Assembly (NCBI GenBank): GCA_934436435.1
Contig: CAKSAN010000019.1
Coordinates: 1-52,301 of the forward strand
DNA from: an uncultured Acetatifactor sp.
Lineage (GTDB): Bacteria; Bacillota; Clostridia; Lachnospirales; Lachnospiraceae
DNA length: 52,301 nucleotides
Direction of reading: 5' to 3'
The position numbers and the translations under genes are program-made. Positions 36,234 through 45,417 of the stretch are shown piece after piece; position 1 is the first letter of the stretch, and each line of letters opens with the position of its first letter. The notes under the pieces were generated by a model. That model worked only from the letters and a program-made list of their open reading frames with translations, was not told the DNA's origin and ran no database searches.

Positions 36234-37427
36234 ATGAGCGACACCATGAAAGAATATATTGCAGAGGCGGAAAAAGACCTGCTGCATACCTATAACCGTT
36301 ACCAGATCGTGCTGGATAAGGGCGAAGGCGTGCATCTGTATGACACCGACGGAAAAAAATATCTGGATTTCGTAGCGGGAATCGCTGTATTTGCTCTGGG
36401 CTATCAGAACAAGGCGTACAACGATGCGCTGAAGGCACAGATCGACAAGGTGATCCATACCTCCAATTATTATTACAATGTGCCCGCTATCGAAGCGGCA
36501 CGTAAGATCAAAAAGGTGTCCGGCATGGATCGTGTCTTTTTCACCAATTCCGGTGCGGAAGCGGTGGAAGGTGCCATCAAGGCGGCCAGAAAATATGCCT
36601 ATCTGAAGGATGGCTGTACTGACCATGAGATCATTGCCATGAACCATTCTTTCCACGGCAGAACCATGGGAGCGTTGTCTGTAACGGGCAACCCCAAGTA
36701 TCGTGAGCCTTTTGAGCCCATGATCGGCCACATCAAATTTGCAGAACTGAATGACTTCCAGAGCGTGCTGGATCAGGTGACGGATAAGACCTGCGCCATC
36801 ATTATTGAGACCGTACAGGGCGAGGGCGGACTGCGTCCTGCCACCGAAGAGTTCTTAAAACAGGTTCGGGATCTGTGTGACGAGCGGGATATCCTGCTGA
36901 TCCTGGACGAGATCCAGTGCGGTATGGGACGTACCGGTTACATGTATGCATGGCAGCGCTTCGGTGTAAAGCCGGATATCATGACCTCCGCCAAGGCACT
37001 GGGCTGTGGCGTGCCGGTAGGCGCATTTATGATGACGGAGAAAGTGGCACAGCATTCCCTGACGGCCGGAGATCACGGAACCACCTACGGCGGCAACCCG
37101 TTAGCCTGCGCAGCAGTGGAAAAAGTGCTTGATTTATTCGAGGAGGACCATATAATAGAACATGTGAGAGAGGTGGCTCCTTATCTGGAACAGCGTCTGA
37201 ACGAACTGGCAGACAAGTACGACTGCATCACGGAACGCCGCGGTGTGGGACTGATGCAGGGACTGGTATTTGACCACCCGGTAGGAGACATCATTAACAG
37301 AGCATTGGAGAAGGGATTGATTCTCATCAATGCCGGTGCGGACATCATCCGCTTTGTACCGCCTCTCGTGATTACCCGAGAAAATGTGGACGAAATGATT
37401 GCTATTTTGGACACCTGTATCGAATAA
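36234..37427 (+). CDS. argD: Acetylornithine aminotransferase
   Basis: The 397-aa PLP enzyme makes N-acetylornithine from the semialdehyde. It shows YLDFVAGIAVFALGY, FTNSGAEAVEGAIKAARK, the PLP-phosphate area HGRTMGALS, LILDEIQCGMGRTG, the Schiff-base lysine in TSAKALGCGVPVGAF, and TTYGGNPLACAA. GAGGAGG is 9-10 nt upstream of ATG 36234. Last gene of the arg cluster. Confidence 0.95.
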   Translation: MSDTMKEYIAEAEKDLLHTYNRYQIVLDKGEGVHLYDTDGKKYLDFVAGIAVFALGYQNKAYNDALKAQIDKVIHTSNYYYNVPAIEAARKIKKVSGMDRVFFTNSGAEAVEGAIKAARKYAYLKDGCTDHEIIAMNHSFHGRTMGALSVTGNPKYREPFEPMIGHIKFAELNDFQSVLDQVTDKTCAIIIETVQGEGGLRPATEEFLKQVRDLCDERDILLILDEIQCGMGRTGYMYAWQRFGVKPDIMTSAKALGCGVPVGAFMMTEKVAQHSLTAGDHGTTYGGNPLACAAVEKVLDLFEEDHIIEHVREVAPYLEQRLNELADKYDCITERRGVGLMQGLVFDHPVGDIINRALEKGLILINAGADIIRFVPPLVITRENVDEMIAILDTCIE

Positions 37428-37444
37428 GAGGTTTAGGTGAATTT

Positions 37445-38896
37445 ATGTTTTTGAAAAAAAGGATTATTGCTACAGCAGCTGTGATCGCCATGGCTGCTGC
37501 AGCTGTTTACGGAAGTACGCAGGAGATGAGCCAGACGGCGGAGAGCGGAAGCGGCCTGCAGCTGTTTCGTAATAAGGAGACGATTTATTGCTGGTATTCG
37601 GATGAAGCTTTATCCGGGTATATCAATGCGGCAGCAGTGTCTTTCGGCGAGCAGAACGGCGTCCGGGTGATCCCGGTGCTGACTTCCGACAGTGAATATC
37701 TGGAGGCTGTCAATCAGGAGACGCTGTATTCCGACCAGATGCCGGATGTCTATCTGCTGAGCAGTGATTCTCTGGAAAAGGCTTATCTGGCGGGACTGGC
37801 GGCAGAGGTGCCGGATACGCAAGGCATCTGCAACACGGAACATTTTTCCCAGGCAGCCTTATCTGCCGTGACCTATCATCAGAAGCTGATCGGCTATCCG
37901 GTCTATTTTGACACCAGTGCGCTGGTATACAACGAGGATTATCTGCGGACCTGGGCAACCCAGCAGGCAGAGAAGGAACTGGCGGGCGGCAGTGACAATG
38001 ATGAACCCATAGGTGAGGGGGAAGAGATCATCGAGGAGGATTCTCTTCCGGAAGATCAGACCACGGAACAGGTCACAGCGGACGAAGCAGCGGTAAATGC
38101 GCTGGCGGAGCAGTATTTTGCGGAAGCACTTCCTTCTACGGTGGACGATCTGCTGAACATTGCGGATACCTTTGATGCACCGGAAGGTGTGGAAGGTGTC
38201 ATGAAATGGGATGTGAACAATATTTTCTACAACTACTGGATTGTGGGCAACTACATGATCGTGGGCGGCGATCCCGGGGATGACAGAAATAATATTAATA
38301 TCAACAATTCCGAGACCATACAGTGTCTGGAAGTATACAAGGCACTGAATCAGTTCTTCTTCATTGAATCCGACACGGTGACCTATGATTCCGTGATCCA
38401 GGATTTTATCGACGGTAAGACCATGTTCACCATCGGAACCACAGATGTAGTAAAGCGTCTGGAGGATGCAAGAGCGGATGGGAGTCTGGCGTTCAACTAC
38501 GGAATTGCCCGGATGCCGGATGTCAGTGCGGAGCTTCAGGGCAGATCCCTGTCTGTGACCGGAGCAGCGGTCATCAACGGCTATACGGAGCATAAGGAGC
38601 TGGCAGACCGTTTTGCGGCCTACCTTGCAGAAGGCTATGCGGACGGACTGTACGAGCGTTCCGGCAAAATGCCTGCAAGCATTCAGGCGGCGGAGAATGC
38701 GGACAATGGAGCACTCATGATTTTTGCCGATGAGTATGCGGACAGCGTGTCATTGCCGAAAATGCTGGAGACCGGGAACTTCTGGATGCAGTTGGAAGTG
38801 TTGTTTTCCAAGGTATGGAACGGTGCGGATGTGACCACACTGGTGGAACAGTTGGCCGAGACCATAGCCGGACAGGTAGGAAATGCAGAAAATTGA
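37445..38896 (+). CDS. Extracellular solute-binding protein-like
   Basis: The 483-aa secreted protein has a signal segment (KKRIIATAAVIAMAAAAVYG) without a lipobox Cys, then a fold like sugar-type solute-binding proteins: IYCWYSDEALSGYINAAAVSF, DQMPDVYLLSSDSLEKAYLAG, GYPVYFDTSALVYNEDYL. An acidic insert (about 180-215, EGEEIIEEDSLPED) breaks the domain. No transporter permease or ATPase is nearby. It starts 17 nt after argD and may be read with it. Ligand is unknown; loss of the lipobox suggests signal-anchor or release. Confidence 0.75.
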   Translation: MFLKKRIIATAAVIAMAAAAVYGSTQEMSQTAESGSGLQLFRNKETIYCWYSDEALSGYINAAAVSFGEQNGVRVIPVLTSDSEYLEAVNQETLYSDQMPDVYLLSSDSLEKAYLAGLAAEVPDTQGICNTEHFSQAALSAVTYHQKLIGYPVYFDTSALVYNEDYLRTWATQQAEKELAGGSDNDEPIGEGEEIIEEDSLPEDQTTEQVTADEAAVNALAEQYFAEALPSTVDDLLNIADTFDAPEGVEGVMKWDVNNIFYNYWIVGNYMIVGGDPGDDRNNININNSETIQCLEVYKALNQFFFIESDTVTYDSVIQDFIDGKTMFTIGTTDVVKRLEDARADGSLAFNYGIARMPDVSAELQGRSLSVTGAAVINGYTEHKELADRFAAYLAEGYADGLYERSGKMPASIQAAENADNGALMIFADEYADSVSLPKMLETGNFWMQLEVLFSKVWNGADVTTLVEQLAETIAGQVGNAEN

Positions 38897-38976
38897 TCAT
38901 GCGTTGAAGGGTACTATGAATGAAGGGACCGATCACAGGATAAACTACTACTAAAAAGAAAGGGTGGTAGAATCCT

Positions 38977-39408
38977 ATGATCGGTTTTTTGATTGCTTTA
39001 GTATCCGGAGCACTAATGAGTATTCAGGGAGTGTTCAATACCCAGGTGACGAAATCCACCGGCATCTGGACCGCCAGTGCCTTTGTACAGTTCACGGCAC
39101 TGCTGGTATGTCTGGGGGCATGGCTGTGTACGGAGCGGACTTCCTTTTTGAAGATAGGGCAGGTGGAGCCGAAATACATGCTTCTGGGAGGGGCCATCGG
39201 AGCCTTTATCACCTACACTGTGATCCGCAGCATGGATGCCCTGGGGCCGGCCAAAGCGGTCATGCTTATCGTGATCGCACAGCTTGCCGTGGCGTATATT
39301 ATTGAACTGTTCGGATGGTTCGGTGTGGAGAAGCAGCCCTGGGAGTGGCGCAAAGCCATCGGCATGGCCGTGGCAATTGTGGGAATCGTCATATTTAAGT
39401 GGAAATAG
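38977..39408 (+). CDS. Small DMT-superfamily transporter
   Basis: The 143-aa protein has about four to five membrane helices and the YdcZ/DMT pattern: FLIALVSGALMSIQGVFNTQV at the start, GGAIGAFITYTVIRSMDALGPAKAVMLI in the middle. Such half-size transporters often work as dimers. A purine-rich GGGTGG lies before the ATG. Substrate unknown. Confidence 0.8.
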   Translation: MIGFLIALVSGALMSIQGVFNTQVTKSTGIWTASAFVQFTALLVCLGAWLCTERTSFLKIGQVEPKYMLLGGAIGAFITYTVIRSMDALGPAKAVMLIVIAQLAVAYIIELFGWFGVEKQPWEWRKAIGMAVAIVGIVIFKWK

Positions 39409-39554
39409 ACGGTGGAAAAAGGGCTTACAAATGCGAAAACGGCTTGTAAATTCCGCGTGATTCCAGTACAATGAAAGTTAACAGCATAGAGAGGCAATCC
39501 CCTGAAATTTTGTGATGGAATGTGATGAAATAAGAAAATGGAAAGGGGACTATG

Positions 39555-40205
39555 ATGTTTTTCGTACGTTTATTACAAATAAAATACGCGGGTCTGATCG
39601 GAATGCTTTTCTGTCTGGTCATGTTTCTGACCGGCTGTGCCGGAAAGGACGAGGCCATTGTGCTGATCCCCTCCAGGGAAGATGCAACGGAATTTCAGGC
39701 ACCGGAAGCAGCGGAACAGGCGGCTGAGTCTGCGGACAGCAGCGTGACAGTGCCGGGAGCTGAGAAGGCAAAGACCGGATCGCAGACAGTATATGTATAT
39801 GTCTGTGGTGCAGTGCGGGATCCCGGTGTGGTGGAAGTGCCGGAGGGCAGCAGAGCGGAAGAAGCCCTGCGGCTGGCAGGCGGCATGACAGAGCAGGCGG
39901 ATCCATTTTATGTGAATCTGGCGGAGACGGTGACGGATGGCCAGAAGCTGTATTTTCCCACAGCGGAGGAGGCGGAAGAACTGGAAACTGCTGTGAAGGC
40001 GGTGGAAGAAGGGCTTGTGAATATCAACACGGCATCCGCGGAGGAATTATGTACGCTTCCGGGGATCGGGGCTTCCCGGGCGGCGGATATTGTGCGCTAC
40101 CGGGAGCAGAACGGAGCCTTTCAGACGAAGGAAGACATTATGAAGGTATCCGGGATCAAACAGAATGCGTATGACAGATTATGTGATAAGATCACGGTGC
40201 AATAG
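39555..40205 (+). CDS. comEA: ComEA-like helix-hairpin-helix lipoprotein
   Basis: The protein (216 aa from ATG 39555; a neighbouring ATG at 39552 is also possible) has a hydrophobic N-terminus with lipobox-like FLTGC, an Ala/Glu-rich spacer, an SLBB-type domain (about 77-125, VYVCGAVRDPGVVEVPEGSRA), and a C-terminal double helix-hairpin-helix (about 153-216, VNINTASAEELCTLPGIGASRAADIV). ComEA binds DNA outside the membrane for uptake. comEC is not adjacent. AAAGGGG is 6 nt before ATG 39555. Confidence 0.88.
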   Translation: MFFVRLLQIKYAGLIGMLFCLVMFLTGCAGKDEAIVLIPSREDATEFQAPEAAEQAAESADSSVTVPGAEKAKTGSQTVYVYVCGAVRDPGVVEVPEGSRAEEALRLAGGMTEQADPFYVNLAETVTDGQKLYFPTAEEAEELETAVKAVEEGLVNINTASAEELCTLPGIGASRAADIVRYREQNGAFQTKEDIMKVSGIKQNAYDRLCDKITVQ

Positions 40206-40259
40206 TAGCTCATGCAGGGACCGTGAACAGAAAAGTAAGAGATAGAGAGGTTAAGGAAG

Positions 40260-40958
40260 ATGGCAGGCAGGAAAGTGCTGGTAGTGGATGATGAGAAGCT
40301 GATCGTGAAGGGAATCCGTTTCAGTCTGGAACAGGACAATATGGAAGTGGATTGTGCCTATGACGGTGAGGAAGCATTGCAGATGGCGCATAACAAGGAA
40401 TACGACATCATATTGCTGGACGTCATGCTGCCGAAGCTGACCGGCTTCGAGGTCTGCCAGCAGATCCGGGAATTTTCCAATGTGCCGGTGATCATGCTGA
40501 CCGCCAAGGGCGATGATATGGATAAGATTCTGGGACTGGAATACGGCGCGGATGATTACATAACGAAGCCCTTTAACATTCTGGAAGTGAAAGCCAGGAT
40601 CAAAGCGATCTTCCGCCGTATGGAGCCGAAGAAGGGAACGACAGAGAATACCGGCATTCTGGAGAGTGGCGATATGAAGCTGGATCGTGACGGCAGAAGA
40701 GCCTATATTCAGGGCAGGGAGATCGGGCTGACGGCCAAGGAGTTTGAAGTGCTGGAACTTCTGATGCTGAACCCTGACAAGGTGTACAGCAGAGAGAATC
40801 TGCTAAAACTGGTATGGGGGACGGATTATCCCGGAGATGTGCGTACGGTGGATGTACATATCCGGAGACTGCGGGAGAAGATCGAGTCAAATCCCAGCGA
40901 ACCCAGATATGTGCATACCAAATGGGGCGTAGGGTATTATTACAATCAGACAAAGTAA
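40260..40958 (+). CDS. OmpR-family response regulator, kinase partner missing
   Basis: The 232-aa regulator has a receiver with D10/D11, phosphoacceptor D54 (IILLDVMLP), K in ITKPFNILEV, and a winged helix ending TKWGVGYYYN. It resembles the WalR/VicR branch. AAGGA lies before the ATG. Such genes are nearly always followed at once by their kinase; here AT-rich foreign DNA with an integrase begins within about 80 bp. It is likely that an integrated element has split the pair. Confidence 0.9.
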   Translation: MAGRKVLVVDDEKLIVKGIRFSLEQDNMEVDCAYDGEEALQMAHNKEYDIILLDVMLPKLTGFEVCQQIREFSNVPVIMLTAKGDDMDKILGLEYGADDYITKPFNILEVKARIKAIFRRMEPKKGTTENTGILESGDMKLDRDGRRAYIQGREIGLTAKEFEVLELLMLNPDKVYSRENLLKLVWGTDYPGDVRTVDVHIRRLREKIESNPSEPRYVHTKWGVGYYYNQTK

Positions 40959-40961
40959 AGG

Positions 40962-41054
40962 TTGAAGTGGCACAAAGCTAGTAAACATGGGCGTTTCAGA
41001 GATTTTAAGGAACTTAAGAAGGGAGTGAATATTACCAAAATATTACCAAATTAA
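40962..41054 (+). pseudogene. Possible truncated start of a histidine kinase gene
   Basis: A 30-codon frame from TTG 40962, 3 nt after the regulator stop, reads as a basic start (KWHKASKHGRFRDFKELKKG) and then runs into the element's TATTACCAAA repeats and stops. Basic N-termini of this kind precede the first membrane helix of kinases. It has no clear ribosome site, so this is a weak call. Confidence 0.2.
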
Positions 41055-41172
41055 TGATAATATTGGAATAAAACTACCTGATTTGGAATAAAAAGACTCT
41101 ATCACAGTAGGTCATTGAGAAAAATACTACCACAGTTGGTAATATTTTTTGACCGAGTGATAGGGTCTTTTT
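41030..41172. repeat. Left-end repeats and long hairpin of the element
   Basis: TATTACCAAA repeats at 41030 and 41041; TTGGAATAAAA repeats at 41063 and 41083 (20 bp apart). A long hairpin has outer arms 41091-41105 and 41157-41171 and nested GGTCA/TGACC and AATACTACC/GGTAATATT stems, ending in TTTTT (a plus-strand terminator). It probably insulates the element from the host regulator. Confidence 0.6.
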
Positions 41173-41226
41173 GAGTTTATATGAGTAATTGCATTTCTAT
41201 CATAACTGCTTGTAGAAAGGTCAGTA

Positions 41227-41326
41227 ATCCAAGACAATCCAAGCATATCCAAAGAAATCCAAAACATTGGAATTGAGGAAACCCAGTAAAATCAAGGGTT
41301 TCAGAGCATTGAATCCAAAAATCCAA
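41227..41326. repeat. Helically phased ATCCAA array (integrase/Xis sites)
   Basis: ATCCAA occurs at 41227, 41237, 41247 and 41257, exactly every 10 bp, then TTGGAA in inverted sense at 41268 and two more copies at 41313 and 41321. Such one-face arrays near an integrase are typical of arm-type integrase or excisionase sites. The xis-like gene starts about 170 bp further on. Confidence 0.6.
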
Positions 41327-41492
41327 AATAAAAGGATAACACTATGGATTGAGTAAATTCATTTAGTGAAAATGGAAATAACAATACATGGTTTATAAAG
41401 AGAAGAAGTCTCTGTAAGAAGACATTTTTGTATGTTTGGTAGTTAAGAAAAAGAGAGTGTGAACCTTAACTAGAAAGGGCATAGCAAAAGAA

Positions 41493-41708
41493 ATGAGTAC
41501 AGAGAATAATAGACCATTAACACTAGAAGAAATCAAGGAGCGTGTGTTTTTAACACCTCAGGAGACAGCAGACATACTTGGATTCAGCAAGTCATTCTTA
41601 TATGACTTCATCAAAGGAGAGGAATGTCCATTCAGCGTATTAAAAGTAGGAGCACGTTACACGATACCAACAAATAGCTTCTTGAGTTGGTATGAGTCAT
41701 TGAAGTAA
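41493..41708 (+). CDS. Excisionase-like helix-turn-helix protein
   Basis: The 71-aa protein is a MerR-like winged helix of the excisionase group: FLTPQETADILGFSKSFLYD (about 19-38) and an ending KVGARYTIPTNSFLSWYESL. Such proteins bend DNA at the attachment site and direct the integrase to excision. It lies 15 nt before the integrase gene. The ribosome site is weak (GAAAGGG at 13 nt). Phased ATCCAA repeats upstream may be its target. Confidence 0.85.
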   Translation: MSTENNRPLTLEEIKERVFLTPQETADILGFSKSFLYDFIKGEECPFSVLKVGARYTIPTNSFLSWYESLK

Positions 41709-41723
41709 AGGAGAGATAGAAAA

Positions 41724-43415
41724 ATGGCAATGATTAAGATTGAGAAGCAGTCAAAGATAACAGTGGCACGCAAGAGTGTCACTGTTGAAATACCTGAAGA
41801 TGCAGTAGTAAAGAAAATTGGAGCATATGAGGTAATAGATACACCTAATGAGGGAATTAAAAGGATTGTAAATAGGTCAGGTGGTTACCTTGTTACACTT
41901 GACTATGGCAGGGTAATGAAAACAAACAAAAAGACTGGTTTAAGGGAACTTAAACAGGACAAAACAGTAAAGGTGACAGATACACTTGCTGAAGCAAAGA
42001 AACTTAGGGCAGAAGCAGAGGTAATAAGGAAGAAGAGAAAAGAGATGGGACCAGAAGCATCTCTGGAAAGTCATAAAGCAACAAAGATTACAATGCAACA
42101 TGCAGTGGAGATGTATAAGAGCGAAGGAGAGTTTAGAGAACTTGGAGAGGGATATCAAAAACATGTGAATAACTATCTAAATCATATAGTTGATTATTTT
42201 AAGGACTTTGAACCTTGTAAAATTACAAAGATTGATATAGAAAACTTCTATCATTATCAATTAGAGCATGGGAACAAAGACCCTAATAAAAGGAAAAATC
42301 AGCCGGGAGTAAGTGTGAACACATTGACAAAATATAAAACTGCACTAATTAAAGTGTATGATTACATGATAACTAGTAAGAAATTTAATGTCAGTGAGAA
42401 TATAGCTTTATATACTAAAATACCTAAAGTAACAATTACAGTAGATGGTATGGAGAAAAAGGTATCAAGCATTAAGCATATAGGAAAGAGTTTAACAATA
42501 GAGCAGCTAAACATAACATTAAATGATTTGGTTCAAAATGAGTTTGATAGGTCATTATTGATGATGGTTGCATTAGCTAGTATAGGTGGACTAAGAAGAG
42601 GTGAGATTGCTGCACTGGACTTATGTAAATATTATCATAATGAGTTAATGAGTGTCAGTGATGAAATATACGAGTACAGTGGATATGATAAAAAGTACTA
42701 TGAAGAACACAACAATTTGTTTATGATATCTGCATCAGTAGAAAGGTTATCTAAAGGAGAAAGAAGAAAGTTACCTAAGTTTGATAAAATAAGAGTAGTA
42801 GGTAAGCCAGCAGTGATTGAGGAAATAATAGAGTACTGCATGGAGCAAAGAAAAGAGGTCAATGATATAACAGGTAAGGAGTTTGAGAGTTTGGATCAAA
42901 TGTACATGCCTTTAGTTAATATCATAAGGGGAGAAAAAGTACATGCAGAGAAAATCAGTAGGAAGTGGGAACAGTACCAAGTAAGAAGAAATAAGAGGCT
43001 TGAAAAAGCAGGTAAAGAGCAATTACCTATATTGACATTCCATGAACTAAGACATACACATGCAAATGTTTTAAAGAATGACATACCAGAGTGGAAGATT
43101 AGTTTAAACATGGGGCATAAATTAAAAGGTAATACAACATCAACAGTTTATTGGGATGATAGATTACCTGACAGAGACATGATAATTAATTTCTTTGATA
43201 ACAATATAAAAATTGATTGGAACAAAGCAATGAGAAGAAAAATCAATATGGAAGATAGTCAGGTCAGAATAATGGCAAATGGACAGTTGATTATAGGAGA
43301 ACACCTGAAAACCAGACTGAAGGAACTTAAAGGACGAGCAGTGCTTACAGAAGAGGAAATGGCAGATTTGATGGCATTGCAAAACGAAGAATTTATGGGA
43401 TTAGTTCAGAAGTAA
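41724..43415 (+). CDS. int: Tyrosine integrase
   Basis: The 563-aa recombinase inserts and excises the element. Catalytic residues visible: R291 (GGLRRGEIAALD), H440 and R443 (HELRHTHAN), H465 (NMGHK) and nucleophile Y476 (STVYW). The core-binding SAM-like part lies at about 125-230. It is longer than most relatives (about 400 aa): there is an extra N-terminal beta-rich part and about 85 residues after the Tyr. AGGAGA is about 9 nt upstream. A terminator follows at 43427. Confidence 0.93.
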   Translation: MAMIKIEKQSKITVARKSVTVEIPEDAVVKKIGAYEVIDTPNEGIKRIVNRSGGYLVTLDYGRVMKTNKKTGLRELKQDKTVKVTDTLAEAKKLRAEAEVIRKKRKEMGPEASLESHKATKITMQHAVEMYKSEGEFRELGEGYQKHVNNYLNHIVDYFKDFEPCKITKIDIENFYHYQLEHGNKDPNKRKNQPGVSVNTLTKYKTALIKVYDYMITSKKFNVSENIALYTKIPKVTITVDGMEKKVSSIKHIGKSLTIEQLNITLNDLVQNEFDRSLLMMVALASIGGLRRGEIAALDLCKYYHNELMSVSDEIYEYSGYDKKYYEEHNNLFMISASVERLSKGERRKLPKFDKIRVVGKPAVIEEIIEYCMEQRKEVNDITGKEFESLDQMYMPLVNIIRGEKVHAEKISRKWEQYQVRRNKRLEKAGKEQLPILTFHELRHTHANVLKNDIPEWKISLNMGHKLKGNTTSTVYWDDRLPDRDMIINFFDNNIKIDWNKAMRRKINMEDSQVRIMANGQLIIGEHLKTRLKELKGRAVLTEEEMADLMALQNEEFMGLVQK

Positions 43416-43426
43416 CAGTATAAGAT

Positions 43427-43464
43427 AAAGTCACTACATAGATGTGTGTAGTGGCTTTATTTTT
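43427..43464 (+). terminator. Integrase gene terminator
   Basis: AAAGTCACTACA pairs with TGTAGTGGCTTT, followed by ATTTTT. Confidence 0.8.
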
Positions 43465-43583
43465 ATATGAAAAGACCTTATGCTGTCAGCATTTTAAGAC
43501 AGAAAATTTCAAAATTGAGTAATTGTAATAGTAAGCGATATAATTTCTTTATCATTAAGAATATAAAGAGAGGTTGAAAAATT

Positions 43584-43865
43584 ATGGTAGTTACATGTAA
43601 TGATAACTTTGGTATTCAGGAAGTAAGCTTACCTTATTCCGATTTGGAACATGCAGTGCAGAGCATTAAATCTGTAAAAGTGGAAAAAGAGAAGTTGAAA
43701 TTATTCTGTGAGAAAATTGAAGATACAGCAAAAGTCTTCTTCCTCTATGTAGTAAATGAGATACAGGCAAATATGGGGATATTCAATAGCAACGAATATG
43801 TTGGAGAATACAGTCATAATGGAGAGCAGAGAAAAGTTTATCTGAAAGAAGCAGAGGATGTATAG
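43584..43865 (+). CDS. Hypothetical protein, 93 aa
   Basis: The gene starts VVTCNDNFGIQEVSLPY. It is mostly helical (EKEKLKLFCEKIEDTAKVFFLYVVNEIQ) and has no motif I recognise. AGAGAGG lies 10 nt upstream. It overlaps the DUF4314 gene by 8 nt, so the two are read together. Function unknown. Confidence 0.65.
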   Translation: MVVTCNDNFGIQEVSLPYSDLEHAVQSIKSVKVEKEKLKLFCEKIEDTAKVFFLYVVNEIQANMGIFNSNEYVGEYSHNGEQRKVYLKEAEDV

Positions 43866-44061
43866 AGTGAAGTCAGAGTATAGAGGATATAAGGTCGGAG
43901 ACAGAATAAAGCTGATTCATATGGAAGATAGTCAGGCAATACCGAGTGGCACCTGTGGAACAATTGATTGCATAGATGATATAGGTCAGCTTCATATGAG
44001 ATGGGATAATGGCAGGACATTGGCAGTCAACTTAGATGAGGATATCATCACGAAAATTTAA
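43858..44061 (+). CDS. DUF4314 family protein
   Basis: The 67-aa protein matches the DUF4314 pattern: GYKVGDRIKLIHMEDSQAIP, SGTCGTIDCIDDIGQLHMRW, DNGRTLAVNLDED. It is a small SH3-like beta domain common on Lachnospiraceae elements. It overlaps the previous gene. A terminator follows at 44079. Role unknown. Confidence 0.82.
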   Translation: MYRVKSEYRGYKVGDRIKLIHMEDSQAIPSGTCGTIDCIDDIGQLHMRWDNGRTLAVNLDEDIITKI

Positions 44062-44078
44062 TAGAGCAAAATAATAAG

Positions 44079-44119
44079 AGTGAGCAGTGTATTCAGAAAT
44101 GATGCACTGCTTATTTTTT
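44079..44119 (+). terminator. Terminator after DUF4314 gene
   Basis: GCAGTG (44084-44089) pairs with CACTGC (44105-44110), followed by TTATTTTTT. Confidence 0.7.
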
Positions 44120-44298
44120 GTGGTTTATTGCGAGAACAGTACAGAGCAATAGAAGAACGCATATAAAGATTAAGATTCGTAGGTGTTGATGTAGAATGTC
44201 CTATTTCGATACCTGTCGGATATATAGTATTAGATTTTAAAAAGGAAATCAAAAAGAAGAAAAAGAACCATATAGGCATATAAAGGGAGGAAATAATC

Positions 44299-44424
44299 AT
44301 GGAAGCATTATTAGACATTGGAGTAGATTTATTCAACACAGTAGCAAACATAGCATTACAGATACCTGCAATAGAGAGTGCAGTGGGTTCAGTAGGAGAG
44401 GTTAGTGGAATGGGAGTAGCATAG
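44299..44424 (+). CDS. Small peptide gene, 41 aa
   Basis: The peptide reads MEALLDIGVDLFNTVANIAL at its start and ends GSVGEVSGMGVA. It can form an acidic amphipathic or weakly hydrophobic helix (about 2-27) followed by a Gly/Ser/Val tail. A very good site, AAAGGGAGG, is 8-9 nt before the ATG, better than at most nearby genes. Its stop is 2 nt before the HNH-like gene, whose own site is inside this gene, so translation is coupled. No family is recognised. Confidence 0.6.
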   Translation: MEALLDIGVDLFNTVANIALQIPAIESAVGSVGEVSGMGVA

Positions 44425-44426
44425 CA

Positions 44427-45194
44427 ATGAAACAGTTAATATTTGAAAGAGATAACAATGGACAGTTAAAAGCCAGAGTAATAAAAAACAATGGCTTACA
44501 GGCAGATGGTTCTACATTGAACATCAGTGATAGTTTACTGGAGGAGGCACTAAGAACTGGTATATTCCAGCAGAAAGCATACGCAAGAGGATATAACAAC
44601 ATCTATTATAGATGTAATAATGTAACTCTATTAAGAGTTACAGAGAACCAAGTAATACTTATTGACTCCTATTTAGGGTCAAAAACAAAAGAAGAGGATG
44701 AGTTTGAGTTTAATGATTGCAACTCTGACTTAGAGAATGTTTGGCTTGCAGAGATATTCAAAGAGAAAAGTGTAGCAATAAAACGTGCCACTGGACATAG
44801 AAATTCAAGGGGTATACCAAGGATGTCATTGCAGAAAGTAACCCATCAAGGATTAGAGAAAGATAGCAATGGAAATTATAGAAAAATAACAAAGATAACA
44901 TACAATCATCCAGTAGAACTAGGAACCATCATTTATGCATTGAATGATGGACGAATAAGTACCATGGAGAAGCATAAGAACTGGCATTTCAGTTTAAACA
45001 AAATGCAGCTTCACCATGACGGATTCGATTGGGATAATCGAATCTGTCAAACAATGTATCTGACAGAGCAGGAGCATACAGATTACCACACTCAAATAGG
45101 GGAATGGTCGCACCAATGTGCAGTGTCCATCAGCACCTTGGAGGAACTGATAGCATTTCTAGAGTTTATTCAATGCTATCAAGCAGCAAGATAG
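44427..45194 (+). CDS. HNH-like nuclease with DUF5688-like N-terminus
   Basis: The 255-aa protein has two parts. The C-terminal half (about 150-235) reads like an HNH homing-type nuclease: NHPVELGTIIYALNDG, then LHHDGFDWDN and LTEQEHTDYH, giving the His, Asn and His of a beta-beta-alpha metal site. The N-terminal part has RVIKNNGLQADGSTLNISDS, very like the start of the DUF5688 protein at 45537 (PVIKNNGLCLTGLIFSLS); even 17 bases of DNA there are identical. It is coupled to the 41-aa gene. A terminator follows at 45280. Nuclease activity is inferred from the motif. Confidence 0.6.
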   Translation: MKQLIFERDNNGQLKARVIKNNGLQADGSTLNISDSLLEEALRTGIFQQKAYARGYNNIYYRCNNVTLLRVTENQVILIDSYLGSKTKEEDEFEFNDCNSDLENVWLAEIFKEKSVAIKRATGHRNSRGIPRMSLQKVTHQGLEKDSNGNYRKITKITYNHPVELGTIIYALNDGRISTMEKHKNWHFSLNKMQLHHDGFDWDNRICQTMYLTEQEHTDYHTQIGEWSHQCAVSISTLEELIAFLEFIQCYQAAR

Positions 45195-45279
45195 CAACTG
45201 AGTTTAATCAGAAAGAACCCAAAGAACAAAATTGAAAACATCTAAAAGTTTGTTGTGAACTCCTTTTATTTTTATATGG

Positions 45280-45321
45280 TCAACACCAAGTATGAGTAAC
45301 ATCTGCTTGGTGTTGATTTTT
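45280..45321 (+). terminator. Terminator after HNH-like gene
   Basis: TCAACACCAAG (45280-45290) pairs with CTTGGTGTTGA (45306-45316), followed by five T. Confidence 0.8.
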
Positions 45322-45417
45322 CATTTATAAGTGAAATTTTTCAATAAATGAAATGGGTTTAAAGGGCAGAAACAGAGGGTAAATCGCGGGATAATAAGGG
45401 GAGAAGGGAGGAAAAGA

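Noticed and set aside
44176..44283. Open frame ending in a Lys-rich tail (FKKEIKKKKKNHIGI)
   Set aside because: It looks protein-like but has no ATG, GTG or TTG start and no ribosome site; may be a remnant.
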